A program made the translations under genes and the position numbers. This document shows, piece after piece, positions 1 through 10,200 of a DNA stretch of 64,000 bases. The stretch comes from Euonymus europaeus (taxonomy: Eukaryota > Streptophyta > Magnoliopsida > Celastrales > Celastraceae). How positions within the stretch are numbered: position 1 is the first letter of the stretch; every line of letters starts with the position of its first letter. The stretch spans positions 9,585,544-9,649,543 of the forward strand of contig OY756968.1 in assembly GCA_963580455.1 (NCBI GenBank), written 5' to 3'. A model generated the notes under the pieces. It was not told where the DNA came from. It ran no database searches and saw only the letters and a list, made by a program, of their open reading frames with translations.

Positions 1-249
1 CGAACATTCGGCCCCCTCTGCTTCAGCGGCCGACTTTTGCTTCTCTAGCTCCTCCTCGGTCTGCTTCAGCTTGGTGGCCAGAAGAGCCTCAGATTCCTGG
101 GCCTTCACGAGATCCCTCCGAGAAAGCTGCAATGCCGTCTCAGTCCGACCTAGGGCCCCTTTGAGCAGGTGGATTTCCTGAGCAGCAGTATTCTTCTCGG
201 TCGCCGAACTCCGGACATCGACAGAGAGTTTCCCGAGAAGAGAGGCGAG

Positions 250-323
250 CTAAAAGCAACAATGAAACAAATTATAAAAGAAAACCGAAGAAGAAGATTG
301 GCAAAGCTAGGAAAAGTCAATAC
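250..323 (-). other. Putative intron 2 of the antisense ORF
   Basis: On the minus strand the exon ends TTTTTGGAG, followed by GTATTG. The intron closes GCTTTTAG at 250. Splicing joins KFLE to LASLLGKLS in frame, and the frame then stays open to the window edge, whereas unspliced reading hits stops. Length 74 bp. Confidence 0.65.
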
Positions 324-744
324 CTCCAAAAACTTGACAGCAGAGGCCTCCATTCTTTCCTTGGTAGACATCTCCTCGGCTGGCCTCTGATCCGAGGGGA
401 GAGAGAGCTTCTCGAGCATTTCCATGGCTACTTGAGAGTTGGGCACTATGTCGGAAAGGCGAACGTTCCACTGGGGAGCGTGAATATCCCCCATTCAATG
501 AGGTGGGGACGAGGAGCGCACCTCCGAGACACGAAAAGGAGAGCCAATCGGTCAGAAAGCTGGTGTGCCAATAAACACCCCACGTCCACGACCTAAGTCT
601 TTTCCTCGGCCAGGTTTCAACCGAATTCCCCCAGCTAGAACTTTCTTCCTCTGGCTCGACTCAGCCTCCAAGAGGGTCTCCTCTTCTGGCCTAAGGCTAC
701 CGCCTTTTTCTGCATCTTCAAATACTCTGCAGCCGAAGACATAT

Positions 745-827
745 CTGAAAAATACAGCAACAAGTTAACAAGCAAGCTAAGAGACAAATCAACTACATGG
801 ATAAACCGAGCAAGAGCAAGTCCCCAC
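745..827 (-). other. Putative intron 1 of the antisense ORF
   Basis: On the minus strand the exon ends CAAG and the intron opens GTGGGG. It closes TTTTTCAG at 745 before ATATGTCTTCG. Joining the exons keeps a frame reading Met-Gln-Asp-Met-Ser-Ser. The 83-bp length is near the plant minimum. Inferred from splice signals only. Confidence 0.6.
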
Positions 828-1811
828 CTTGCATTGTTCGCTCGGACCTATGTGCCCTTGTAAAGTCTACAGCTTGGCACACGAGGGGTATGGAAGGTTT
901 GGTGAAAGGTTGTTTGAGGGTCAGATACCAATCAAGCTCCTCGTGAGAAAGTTGAGGCAAACGCTAAAACTTGCTAAATTTGGGGAGTGTCCACGAGGTC
1001 CTAAAAGGAAGAACCTTGTTCTCACCCAAAGGCATCCGAACAAAAAAGTAACTAGATTTCCAATGATGATTGGAAGAGGAATACTTAGGAGCCACCAGAC
1101 CCTTCTTAAATTTCAAGTAACATAACCCAGGGTTCCTCGGTGCTGGGCATAACGAAAAGATGTGCTGAAGAACATTCGAAGAAAAATGAACACGGAGCTC
1201 GTCACAATAATGGAGTATTGTGTCGAGGAACACCCAAGAATTAAGGGCTAAACAGGTAGGGCAGATATTGAACCAAGAAAAGAAGAAACATATTGCCGGA
1301 GCCAAAGGAATCCGACAACCATATGAAAGAGCGATTGTGGAAATGGCGAATTCCACGTGCTGAGGATTGAAAGGAGACACCCCCTCAGGCACAGGCCTAC
1401 AAGGGTAAGGAATACCAAACAGTTTACGTTGGGCTTCCACCTCAGAAGCGGTAAGGCTACAACTTAGGTTTCTAGGCTCCCTAGTACCATCACCTACTGC
1501 TCGGGCTTCCTGTAGGGGAGCCTCGAACCTAGGAGGGGAGAAGAAGAGGCGTTCGGCTAGGGGAAGCCTAAGGTTCCTCCTAATAGGAGGGGAAGTGGAG
1601 GTTGATGGAGAAGAACCTAAGTCGGCGTCCTCTAACAAATTACCTATACTATCCGAGGAAGGAGAAGACATTTTCTCGTACCTGAAAACAGATACGAGGA
1701 CTAGGGGGCAAATGACGTTTGCTCGATATGAGGAGAATCTGTTTGCTCGGTACTCTCTAAGCTCGGGTCTCTCAAAATTGGCAGCAAGTGGTTTTGAAAG
1801 CGATGTCTTCA

Positions 1812-1821
1812 CTATTTATAG
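1812..1821 (-). promoter_or_regulatory. TATA box for the antisense ORF
   Basis: The minus strand reads CTATAAATAG here, about 145 bp upstream of the Met at 1671, a normal distance for a TATA box plus a leader of roughly 115 bases. It suggests the antisense gene is driven from inside the element rather than by the LTR. Motif match only. Confidence 0.45.
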
Positions 1822-2031
1822 TGGAAGACCGCCCCGGTCAGCGGACCCGATGAAGAGACCTTCGGCATCCCCTCATCCGGACCGTTCAGCCTTTGCTCAT
1901 CGAGAGACCATTGGATCACCCCAGATCTCATCATAACCGTTCAAAGTTTCCTCATTAATGCCACCCTCAGGCGAATCAAATGACAGCTAATACAGGCCTA
2001 TCATTGGTCATCTATATCTACCAATCACAAG

Positions 2032-2045
2032 CCTGAGGGGGCAAA
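2032..2045 (+). other. Polypurine tract of the Tat-lineage element
   Basis: CCTGAGGGGGCAAA directly precedes the LTR start TGATGAAG. A purine-rich run touching the LTR is the plus-strand primer site for reverse transcription. It orients this element on the plus strand, opposite to the antisense ORF. Confidence 0.6.
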
Positions 2046-2603
2046 TGATGAAGATATTTATCCTCTCCAATCAGAATAAGACACGTGGCAACAGCTGCCA
2101 ACAGAAGACATCACCTTTCTCGCTGGGAGATCCTCGGTACCAAGCAGTAGAGATGCTCTTCTCGGCTTCGTACCCTCAGGACAGTAACAAGCTCCCAGTA
2201 AAACAGTAATTCCTTCATTTGGCAAGGTGTTATTCACCACCACTCGAATTCTATTAATGGAAACCACCTTCACTATATAAAGGGGTTACTCCATAGGTAA
2301 AAGGGATCACTTCTTTCAGTAAAAAACACTCTTTACACATTTCCCTAGAACACCGAGCTGTGTTCTTCGGAGAGTCAATCTCTGCTAGCATCTGACTTAA
2401 GCATTGGAGCGCCAACGCCAGAGAACACTCTCTGGCTGGCCTTTAGCTTACGTTTGTTCATTTCTACAGGACAACCTCTACCGAGAAGACTGTCTAGATG
2501 AAGAGGAAGATCAAGAAGCCGAGGAAGCCCTTGTTCGGACCTATACTGATACGTTTTTGTACTTAACCAGTTTGAGACGTTATCAGAATGGATAGGACCT
2601 CGG
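2046..2603 (+). mobile_element. 3' LTR of a Tat-lineage Ty3/gypsy retrotransposon (right end uncertain)
   Basis: The LTR starts TGATGAAGATATTT right after the polypurine tract. It holds a plus-strand TATA box (CTATATAAAGGGG, 2273-2285) and, downstream, a GC-richer block with the small inverted motif GAGCGCCAACGCCAGAG typical of Tat-type LTRs as I remember them. I cannot fix the 3' edge: the other LTR is outside the window, so no terminal comparison or target-site duplication is possible. The sequence character changes to AT-rich near 2603. Confidence 0.5.
2273..2285 (+). promoter_or_regulatory. LTR TATA box
   Basis: CTATATAAAGGGG on the plus strand, about 230 bp into the LTR. Transcription of the (absent) next copy would start near 2305 and run rightwards. 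Confidence 0.5.
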
Positions 2604-4728
2604 TTCCCTTTTTTTATTAGCAATCAATTACCTCAACCATACTATTAAATTAGTATGACTGAAATTTAATAACTAATTGCTTTTATGAAATTAGCCTACA
2701 AAACATCACATGTAAAATTTTGTTACAATGCAATATTTTTCAAATCTTTAATCCACAAAATTAAAGCCCAAATAATTCATGTAATCCCTTGGCCCAACCA
2801 ATTAAACTTTCACTTCATGCTGAAACCAAATAAAGAATTCAAAACCCACAATTTATGCAACTCATGCATGTAGCCCAATTATTACTAACTTAATCCCCAT
2901 TGTTAATCCATCATATACCACCTAAGGCCAAAGCAGTTAATTCATATATAAAGTCCAAAACATGCAAAACTTGTAAATGCTATCCAATTTCCATGCTTTA
3001 ACCTTCAACCCTACAATCCACAAATATCATCTCATAATAAACCTATTTTCTTTTTGTACTACCTAGAATCTCAGACTTCTAAGATCAAAACAACAATTCA
3101 AGGAGAATAATTAATTTGAACAATTTGGATCAAAAGAGGTAATTCACAACATAACCCAATTTCTTGAAACATATACAAAAAATCAATGCAACCAGGGTAC
3201 CACACATCAACGGCAAACTAGAACCCCTCAGATATTAACCTCCACCATTTTGAAAATCCAATAAGTGAAAACAGAGGCTAAGAAAAACCATTTAACACCA
3301 AATCATCACACTACACATACCAGTTCATGTTTGGGACATTAACTACATTAATCAAGAGCAAGAAACACATCATATACATGAATCTAAAACAAAAGAGAAA
3401 GAAAATCTGAGGCATTTTCCCTAAACACCAGATGCATACTCTAACAGAGAACCTTTTATATCAAAGAGGGACAATCGTTTACAGTCATACATCTAAGCTC
3501 TAAATATCATACCAAATACAACTCACAATAATTCATTTAACAAAAATAAGAAGCTTAAGGAAAATTCACCCATGATTCAATCAAGCAATATATTCAATAC
3601 CTTTATACAAAAACACGGGATGACTTTAGAAATCCGAACAATCTCACAGGTGAAAGAGAAGATGGTATTTATGGGGCCTCTGGAAATTCAGTAACAGTGA
3701 ATCTTAGAAGAATTCTGGGTAGGTAATGAATCGGGTTGAGATAAAGAAGGAACAGGTTTAGTGTGATGGTGGTGGATGCGAGTGTTTCTGGGAAGAAATC
3801 TCAACAGAACCTTAAGAGTCACAACAAATAGAAAATTCCTCAAAAAATTCCGATCGAAATAGATGGAATTCGACCGTAACCAGAAATTAAAACCGAGCCC
3901 CCCAGAAAGAAAAAAAAAAGAGAACCTAGAAAGAAAAAAATATATGACAAGAGAAAACCCAATCTCACAATTCACTCCTCATTGAAATCCCATCTCCAGA
4001 AAAATCAAAATCAAGAAGAAAAGAGAAACCTAGAAGAATTGAAAGAAAGATGAGAGAATCCAGAAACCAGCCCTGGCCCCCCTCTTCCTCGTCGATCTTC
4101 CATGCCCTTTTATACTGCCAAAACCAAGTCAAAATTCCCCAAAAATCAACATATGAGGCTCCGTTGTCAACAAGAATCACCCTTTATTTGAATTTTGGTG
4201 CCCTCTCCTCCCTTTTCAAACTCGGGCGCGCCTCTCCTCTTTTTCTTCTCGTTTCTTTCTGGCTAGACGGTTCTTCCTCTTTCTTTTGTCTCTCATGCTG
4301 TATTTCCTACTATCTTCCCTCCTTCTAGAATTAGGGCTTCTCTTGGTAGCTTGGGCCAGACCAGGATTTAACCTATTAAAGCTTTGGGCTTAAGTTCGGG
4401 TGATGGGCTAGCTGTAGAGATGTTACAAACGGGCTTACTTCATTGGATCAGTTCCTTGGGGCTTGTGGCTTACTAAGCTTAAATTGAGATGGTATTTTAG
4501 TTTTAGTGGGATCGGGCCTAACCATTTCTTTGGGCTTAAATGACTCACTTATTGAATATAAAAATAAAAATAAATAAATAAACAAATTAGTTGTGTTTGG
4601 GCTTTTTTATTCACTTGGGCTAAGGTTTTAAATGAGCTCATCTTGGGCTCGTAAATGATGTAAATTGTGAATTTTTAAGTTTGAAATTTTGTGGCCTTTT
4701 AGATTTTAACAAAAATTGGGGTACAACA
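2604..4728 (-). mobile_element. Putative LTR or LTR remnant, minus strand, unclassified
   Basis: There is no coding frame of note. The right edge is sharp: non-satellite sequence ends GGGGTACAACA at 4728 and satellite starts at 4729. On the minus strand this edge reads TGTTGTACCCC, a plausible LTR 5' end. About 610 bp in, the minus strand has TATAAAAGGGCATGG (TATA at 4107-4114), followed by a T- and CT-rich leader, as in plant LTRs. The left edge adjoins the Tat LTR and is not resolvable. A 20-bp imperfect palindrome (CATACTA / TAGTATG arms) lies at 2638-2657. It could be a solo LTR, or the 5' LTR of an element interrupted by the Tat insertion. Confidence 0.4.
4107..4114 (-). promoter_or_regulatory. 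TATA box in the putative minus-strand LTR
   Basis: The minus strand reads GCAGTATAAAAGGGCATGG around this site. It is the only good TATA match in the 2604-4728 block and faces away from the satellite. Confidence 0.4.
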
Positions 4729-5561
4729 ATACGCTTCGTAGATTCTTTCTTTGGAAAAAGACAAAATTTCGTTCTCAAGTGGAGAATAGGCTCAAAAGCT
4801 CATCAATCGAGAGACTTGAGCATTTTTTAACCATCAAATTCGGTCTTTGTACACTTTTTATTGTTATTTGATGTCTAATTTTACGACTATAGGCTCCGTA
4901 TATTGTTTCATTGTGAATGGACAAACTTTCGTTCCCAAGTGGGCAAAATTGTTAAAATCTCCCACATGCAGAGAGTTGAGCGATTTCAAGCCTTCATGAT
5001 TGGTCGGTGTACAATTTTTATTATTATTTTATGTCAAATTTTATGCGTATGGACTCTGTAGATCATTGTGTTGACAAAAGATCAACTTTCATTCCCAAAT
5101 GGACAAAATCGTTAAAACCTCCTACACGGAGAGAGTTGAGAAATCCAAACCATGAAGGTTGGTCAGTGTACAATTTTTATTGTTATTTTATGTCTAATTT
5201 TATGGGTATAGGATCCGTATATTGTTTCGTTGCCAATAGACGAACTTTCATTCCCAAGTGGGCAAAATCATTAAAAGCTCCTAAATGGAGAGACTTCACA
5301 AATTTTGAACCACCAAGGTCGGTCTTTGTGCTCTTTTTATTATTATTTTATGTCAAATTTTATGAGTATAGACTGCATAGATTGTTTCGTTGACAAAAGA
5401 TCAACTTTCCTTCCCAAATAGACAAAATCGCTAAAAGCTCTTACATGGGAATAGTTAAGCAATTCAAAACCATCAAGGTTGGTCGGTGTAGACTTTTTAT
5501 TCTTATTTTATGTCTAATGTTACGAGTATAGGCTCCGTATATTATTTTTTTGGTAAAAGAC
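4729..5561 (+). repeat. Satellite array, ~160-bp monomer, segment 1 (plus orientation)
   Basis: About 5.2 monomers. The landmark GTACA(C/A)TTTTTATT recurs at 4849, 5009, 5168, 5328 and 5488, giving a period of 159-160 bp. Each unit also holds GTAGATTGTTT-like, CAACTTTCGTTC-like, AATGGACAAAA-like and GAGAGAGTTGAGC-like blocks. Adjacent monomers differ a lot. The segment begins at the LTR edge at 4728 and is cut by the solo LTR at 5562. Confidence 0.9.
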
Positions 5562-7800
5562 TGTGACACCCCGGTCCGGGCACGCCACGGGTGCCCTCCA
5601 GCACCGTCCTAGGCCACTAGTGCAATCATCCGGCGGACCGAAAATCCAGCAGCATCTCCCCGTATGTCGGAGAGTCCCCGCCTGCATTAGAAACACGCAG
5701 CATAAAATCATCCATCACACTAGCAACCTAGCTAGGCCTCAGGCCTCAATCACATGCAATCCTGATCCTAGGGGCCTCAGGCCATCCACTACCAGTATGC
5801 ACAAACTGATAGTAATAATCAAATCATCAAATTCATAATATTATATAACCACATAATCCACTCAGCATACATCATGCATACACCCTCTGGTGCCAAATGG
5901 TTATAAAATATATCATGAATAAACATCAACATATCATATACAAAATACGTGCTTAGAGTATCTCTCTAGCACCCACATCCTACCCAGGGCCATCCATGTC
6001 ACATCTCGCTCTCACTGATCCACTCCACTAGTACATGTACCTGTACCAGTATCACCTGTGGGAAGGAATGAAAGTAGAGGGTGAGCAAGAAGCTCAGTAG
6101 GGTTATGAGTAACATGATCATAAGGCCGAATCGGAAACAATAGGCTATGGAACAATATGAAACCTACCACATGCACGTATACTCAACAATCACATAGAAC
6201 ATCAACCCGGGCAATCCCCTCAATGAGCATACCTCATCGATACCATGGCTCGTTCCATGTAATATCGAACGTGAGCAAGCTCACCAAATCAACTCATCAA
6301 TATCATGGTCGCTAACCATGACTATTGAACAGGAGCAAGCTCCCCAACATCAAACGCTCTTGGATTACCCGGTTGCTTGACTCTATCACGCCCGCACCAC
6401 TCCAGGAAAGGTCCCTCATGAACCATACCTCTAGTGCGTTATCCTACTTGAAGTTCACTTGACTCAGTGGTAACTCTCATCACCTCGTCATCCCTCCAAG
6501 TAGCTTTCAAGAAACCTAAGGAGTCCCGAGTGCATACCCGGTTCCCCCATGCAACTCTAATGCATTAATGACATGACATGCCGAAAGATATATATATATG
6601 AACAACCTACATATATATATACATAACTACCATGATGCATGAACGGAAATCACATCGTGCCCATAAGTGATGGAACACACACACTCGGGTCATGCAACAT
6701 CAAGAATCAACAAGAATCCACAATTAGGGTTCGTTTCCCCTTAGGAACAATTAAGGCGGAAACACAAATGAAATGACCAATGACGAATCAAAACGCTCTT
6801 AAATATCGAAAACGAACGATAGAAAGAATGGTTGGAAATCCCCTACCTCGTGTCGAGCAATTTACCACAAATCCCCAATTTCATTCCTAGGGTTTCGATT
6901 TGCCAAAACCTACAATGTGGCGAAACCGAACCCTCACACACATTAATATATCAACCACAACTCATATGAACATCAATTAAATCAATAAAGTCAAAATCAC
7001 TTACTTCTCTCTCTAGAAATTCCTTCCAATACCCTCCAAACTCACTCCAAGTTCAACACAACTCCAACACACAAACCAATCTACATAAACATCCAAAATC
7101 ACCCTAGGATTAACATATCTAAACCATAGGAATCAAATCTAAATGAAACTAACAAGATCTACTCAAAACCCTAGAAATAGAAAAGTGAAGAAACTTACCT
7201 CCAAGGCTTGAATCTTCCTTGAATCCTTTCCAAATCTCCAAAACCAAGCTCAAATCTCCAAAAATCACCTCAAATGATCTTCTCTCTCTCTCTTTCTCTC
7301 TAGAACTGAAACAAAAACAGAAAAATGTATAAAACTCTCACTGGAAGCTATTTGGAACACTCGGGTTGCGCCTAGGCGCTACCCTGGGGGCCTAGGAGCC
7401 CTCGCCTTAAATAAATCCCTCAGGCGCTGTATTGGGCGGGATCCTGGGCATGTAGGATTTTCACGCCCAGGCGGGGTGCGCCTAGGCGCTCCTGCACCTA
7501 CTCCGATCCGCCCACCTGCTGGACTGGGCGCTGCGCCCAGTCCAGTGCCTCCTCTTCCGGACCTCTACTCTCCCCCTGAAATCCATGGATTAGGCGCCAT
7601 CCTGGGCGCACCTTTGCTCATGCCTAGGCGCACACCGCCTAGGCGTGTTGCTCGGGCGCCTAGGTGCTCCAGCTTCTTCTGATGCTCTTTCTTTCCAGCC
7701 ACTCACTAGACTAGGCGCCCTTTGGTGCGCCTAGTCCAGTTTTTTTTCCTCTTTGTTCAAACAACGAAAATTCTCAAAACTTTTGGGTCGGGGTTTCACA
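5562..7800 (-). mobile_element. Solo LTR, Tekay-lineage Ty3/gypsy, CCTAGG-type U3
   Basis: Plus-strand edges are TGTGACACCCCGG... and ...GTCGGGGTTTCACA; read on the minus strand it starts TGTGAAACCCCGACCC, identical to the LTR start of the compound element at 27387. Length 2239 bp. The R/U5 part matches the other Tekay LTRs, but the U3 (about 7360-7740) carries GCGCCTAGGCGC-type palindromes instead of TCCGGA ones. The target-site duplication is AAGAC (5557-5561) on the left and AAGAA (7801-7805) on the right, one mismatch. Removing the LTR restores a normal satellite monomer, so this is an LTR-LTR recombination product. Confidence 0.88.
7360..7740. repeat. CCTAGG-type palindrome cluster in the U3 of the solo LTR
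   Basis: GC-rich island in an AT-rich region with repeated GCGCCTAGGCGC and variants. It includes a perfect hairpin at 7519-7545 (CTGGACTGGGCG, 3-base loop, CGCCCAGTCCAG) and another at 7704-7740 built on CTAGACTAGGCGC / GCGCCTAGTCCAG. Confidence 0.85.
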
Positions 7801-7937
7801 AAGAACAACTTTCTTTCGCAAATGGACAAAATCATTAAAAGCTCTTTTGATGGAGGGAGCTAAGAATATCCGAAACATCAAAGTTGATAGGTGCACACTT
7901 TTTATTGTCGCTTTATGTTAAAATTTACTAGTATACT
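7801..7937 (+). repeat. Satellite array, segment 2 (most of one monomer)
   Basis: About 137 bp of one plus-oriented monomer left between two solo LTRs. It contains AAATGGACAAAATCATT and GATAGGTGCACACTTTTTA. It includes the right TSD of the Tekay LTR and the left TSD of the copia LTR. Confidence 0.9.
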
Positions 7938-10200
7938 TGTTGGTCACTAAAATAATTTTAGAACATGCGGAAGCGTCTTACGGATCGTTCTTAGCATAGG
8001 TACAAATCAAAAATTTAATCGGAAGCCAAACAATCCTAGATTGTTACACGCCTATCAAGTGTTATCCTAGATCCAATTAATTTTGTAATTAATCCTAGCA
8101 TGCTTCTAGTATTAATTTCATACAAAATAATTCTTAGATCTAAACATACAATCATGGCATGATGAAGGTTAGAAGAAGAATACCAACCTCTTTACTGTCG
8201 AGGTCCAACATGCTATCCGTCTTGATCATGAACTCAACACTTGATCACGAACACACGATCGGATCTTGAACACACCCTTTGTTTGATCACAGCTCTTGAT
8301 CACGAACCACCAATTTAGAAAACAAGAATCACCAATAATAGCCTATGTTGTTTCCTAGGTATTCTCTTTAATCTCCTTGCGAAAAAGCAAAGCAAAAAAC
8401 CCAATTGGTAGTGAACCAAAAGAATCTCACACGGCCACCTCTCTAGGAACACTCGGCTCCTTTTTATTGGAAAAAATAACTTGGTTGTTTTCTCATGAAT
8501 GAATCACACGGCCAGCCCTCTATATTTTATAAAACAAAACCTTTTCATTGTGTTAAAAAAGTCTCCTTTTAGGTTTTGTTTTCCTAATCCAAATGGAACT
8601 AGGAAAACACAAAACGGTGGCCATCCTTATCCATTCATAGAAAAATTGTTGTGTTTATATATATATAACAAATCATTATTTGAGTTGACTTCTAATCCCA
8701 ATTGGATTCAAAGCCAAAACAAATATGGAATACTTTTAACAAGCATAATCGGAGCCCAAATTATCCACAATGGGCCGGCCATATATTGCTATGCAATAAC
8801 ATGGTTTAAGCCTAGCTTGGCCCAATATTTCAAGAATTCAAGGCTCAAATTTGTTTTGTTCCTTGGTCCATTCTTGACTTTAATTTGTTTTTGATTATAT
8901 AAAATATTTATTTTACAATCTAAATCAAAACTCCGAGATTTGTTATTTTTACATAAATACACTTACAAGAATTTTGTGTATCTTAACAAAAACAATTTTA
9001 TCTTAGGGTTATCTTTGGAAAACCAAAACCCAATAAAATTGTATCTATTTGTTATACAAATTCCATTCTTGTAACTTTTCCAACAACCGTTGTGATATGG
9101 TAAATTTTGCCGATCTTCCTTAAATAGGACAAGAGAATATATAGAGCTACCAAGGGGACTCCGCAGGACATACATATTGTGCCTCCCGAAATATTATTCT
9201 TTACCGTCAAACTCTATGACTAGGAATAATATAACAATCCAATGTTCGTCTGACACTACCTGAACTTTGGATGCACTCCCCAATATGTACGATTCTTACA
9301 TCGAGGCTTTTCCATAATTAGAAACCTATCCCTGACCTATGGGAAGTGTACATGCATATCCTCCATGCAACACCCGGTAAGATGGAGTGAATTTATTCGT
9401 ACTATCGAACACTCCAAAATCCATATTTTCTCTGAGCTCCAGATTCCTTTATATCTATCCTCTAAGCGTATTAAATTGACCCGTCGATCAATTTAATTCA
9501 CAACGCTTGATTCGTTAGAATCACTATGCATAGTTTTTTAGATAGATTAATTTGAACCTCTCAGATGGGTGCTTACACTTTCATAACTGAAAGTACATGA
9601 ATGACTATTTTGTAGGTATGCGCTTATACCCTAGTGGCATACATCCAAATCATCAAGATTTTGACAATAGTGCGTGTCTCACTTATTGATGAATCAAAAT
9701 GCAGACGCTATAAGTATAAACGTATTGACCTACTCAAGCTTGAGATATACCGTACTCCCATAGCTATAGGATGAACAACTCTTTGATAGCACGTTTCTAG
9801 TTGTTCATTCCTATGTAAGTCCGTCAATGTATATGTCCACATACACACTAGTGCACCAATCCGAGAATCCTCTCAAACGGTCAAGACAAACCATGCCCCT
9901 AATTGGAGATGTCCATGCACTACAACCTATATCAACAAAGTGCCTAACTTTGTTAATCTGGTTGTGACTAATGATTTAGAATGTAATAATGAATCTTGTG
10001 TCAATCTATACTCACACTATAAGTGTATCTGAGTATCCAAGATTCACATATCTAACATCCTTAGACCTTGTTAGAACATTCACATATAAATGAAATATTT
10101 AAAATAAAACATTTAAAACACAAATGCAATCATAAAATGTTTATTCTTGAATTTCAGAATTGTCTTTACATGGTATGTTTTTTAGGACATCATCCCAACA
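7938..10200 (-). mobile_element. Solo LTR, Ty1/copia (Angela-like)
   Basis: 2263 bp with edges TGTTGG...CCCAACA, the usual Ty1/copia ends, and a perfect 5-bp target-site duplication ATACT (7933-7937 and 10201-10205). Minus orientation is inferred: the minus strand starts TGTTGGGATGATGTCC like Angela-type LTRs, and a TATATATATA stretch (8655-8668) would give a U3 of ~1.5 kb. No protein domain is present and the longer frames look like chance. The satellite reads through cleanly once the LTR and one TSD are removed. Confidence 0.85.

Larger units (their letters stand above)
1..1671 (-). pseudogene. Antisense additional ORF of a Tat-lineage Ty3/gypsy element (putative gypsy-type transposon domain), decayed, 3' end outside window
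   Basis: Read on the minus strand. The Met at 1671 is chosen because a minus-strand TATA box lies about 145 bp upstream; the longer frame starting at 1812 would begin within that TATA box. Exon 1 (1671-828) has a Ser/Pro-rich N-terminus, then a conserved-looking domain with the motif PFNPQHVEFAIS and a hydrophobic stretch, resembling the 'putative gypsy type transposon' family (Pfam Transposase_28, recalled not searched). Exon 2 (744-324) and exon 3 (249-1) follow two short introns. Exon 3 encodes a Lys/Glu-rich coiled coil and runs off the window. Lesions: in-frame TAG at 964-966 with homologous-looking frame continuing past it, a second TAG at 635-637, and at least one frameshift near 490-640. 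In Tat elements such antisense ORFs sit between pol and the 3' LTR, which fits the LTR at 2046. The protein's function is unknown. Confidence 0.7.

Noticed and set aside
2638..2657. Palindrome CATACTA / TAGTATG as a functional site or MITE end
   Set aside because: Isolated 7-bp arms in AT-rich DNA; no flanking duplication or second copy, so chance is the simplest reading.
3688..4328. Small frames of 71-95 codons near the putative LTR promoter
   Set aside because: Low-complexity, Ser/Phe-rich translations of CT-rich DNA on both strands, with no domain.
8499..8894. 131-codon frame inside the copia solo LTR
   Set aside because: Lies wholly within an LTR bounded by a TSD, antisense to its inferred transcription, with no recognisable motif.
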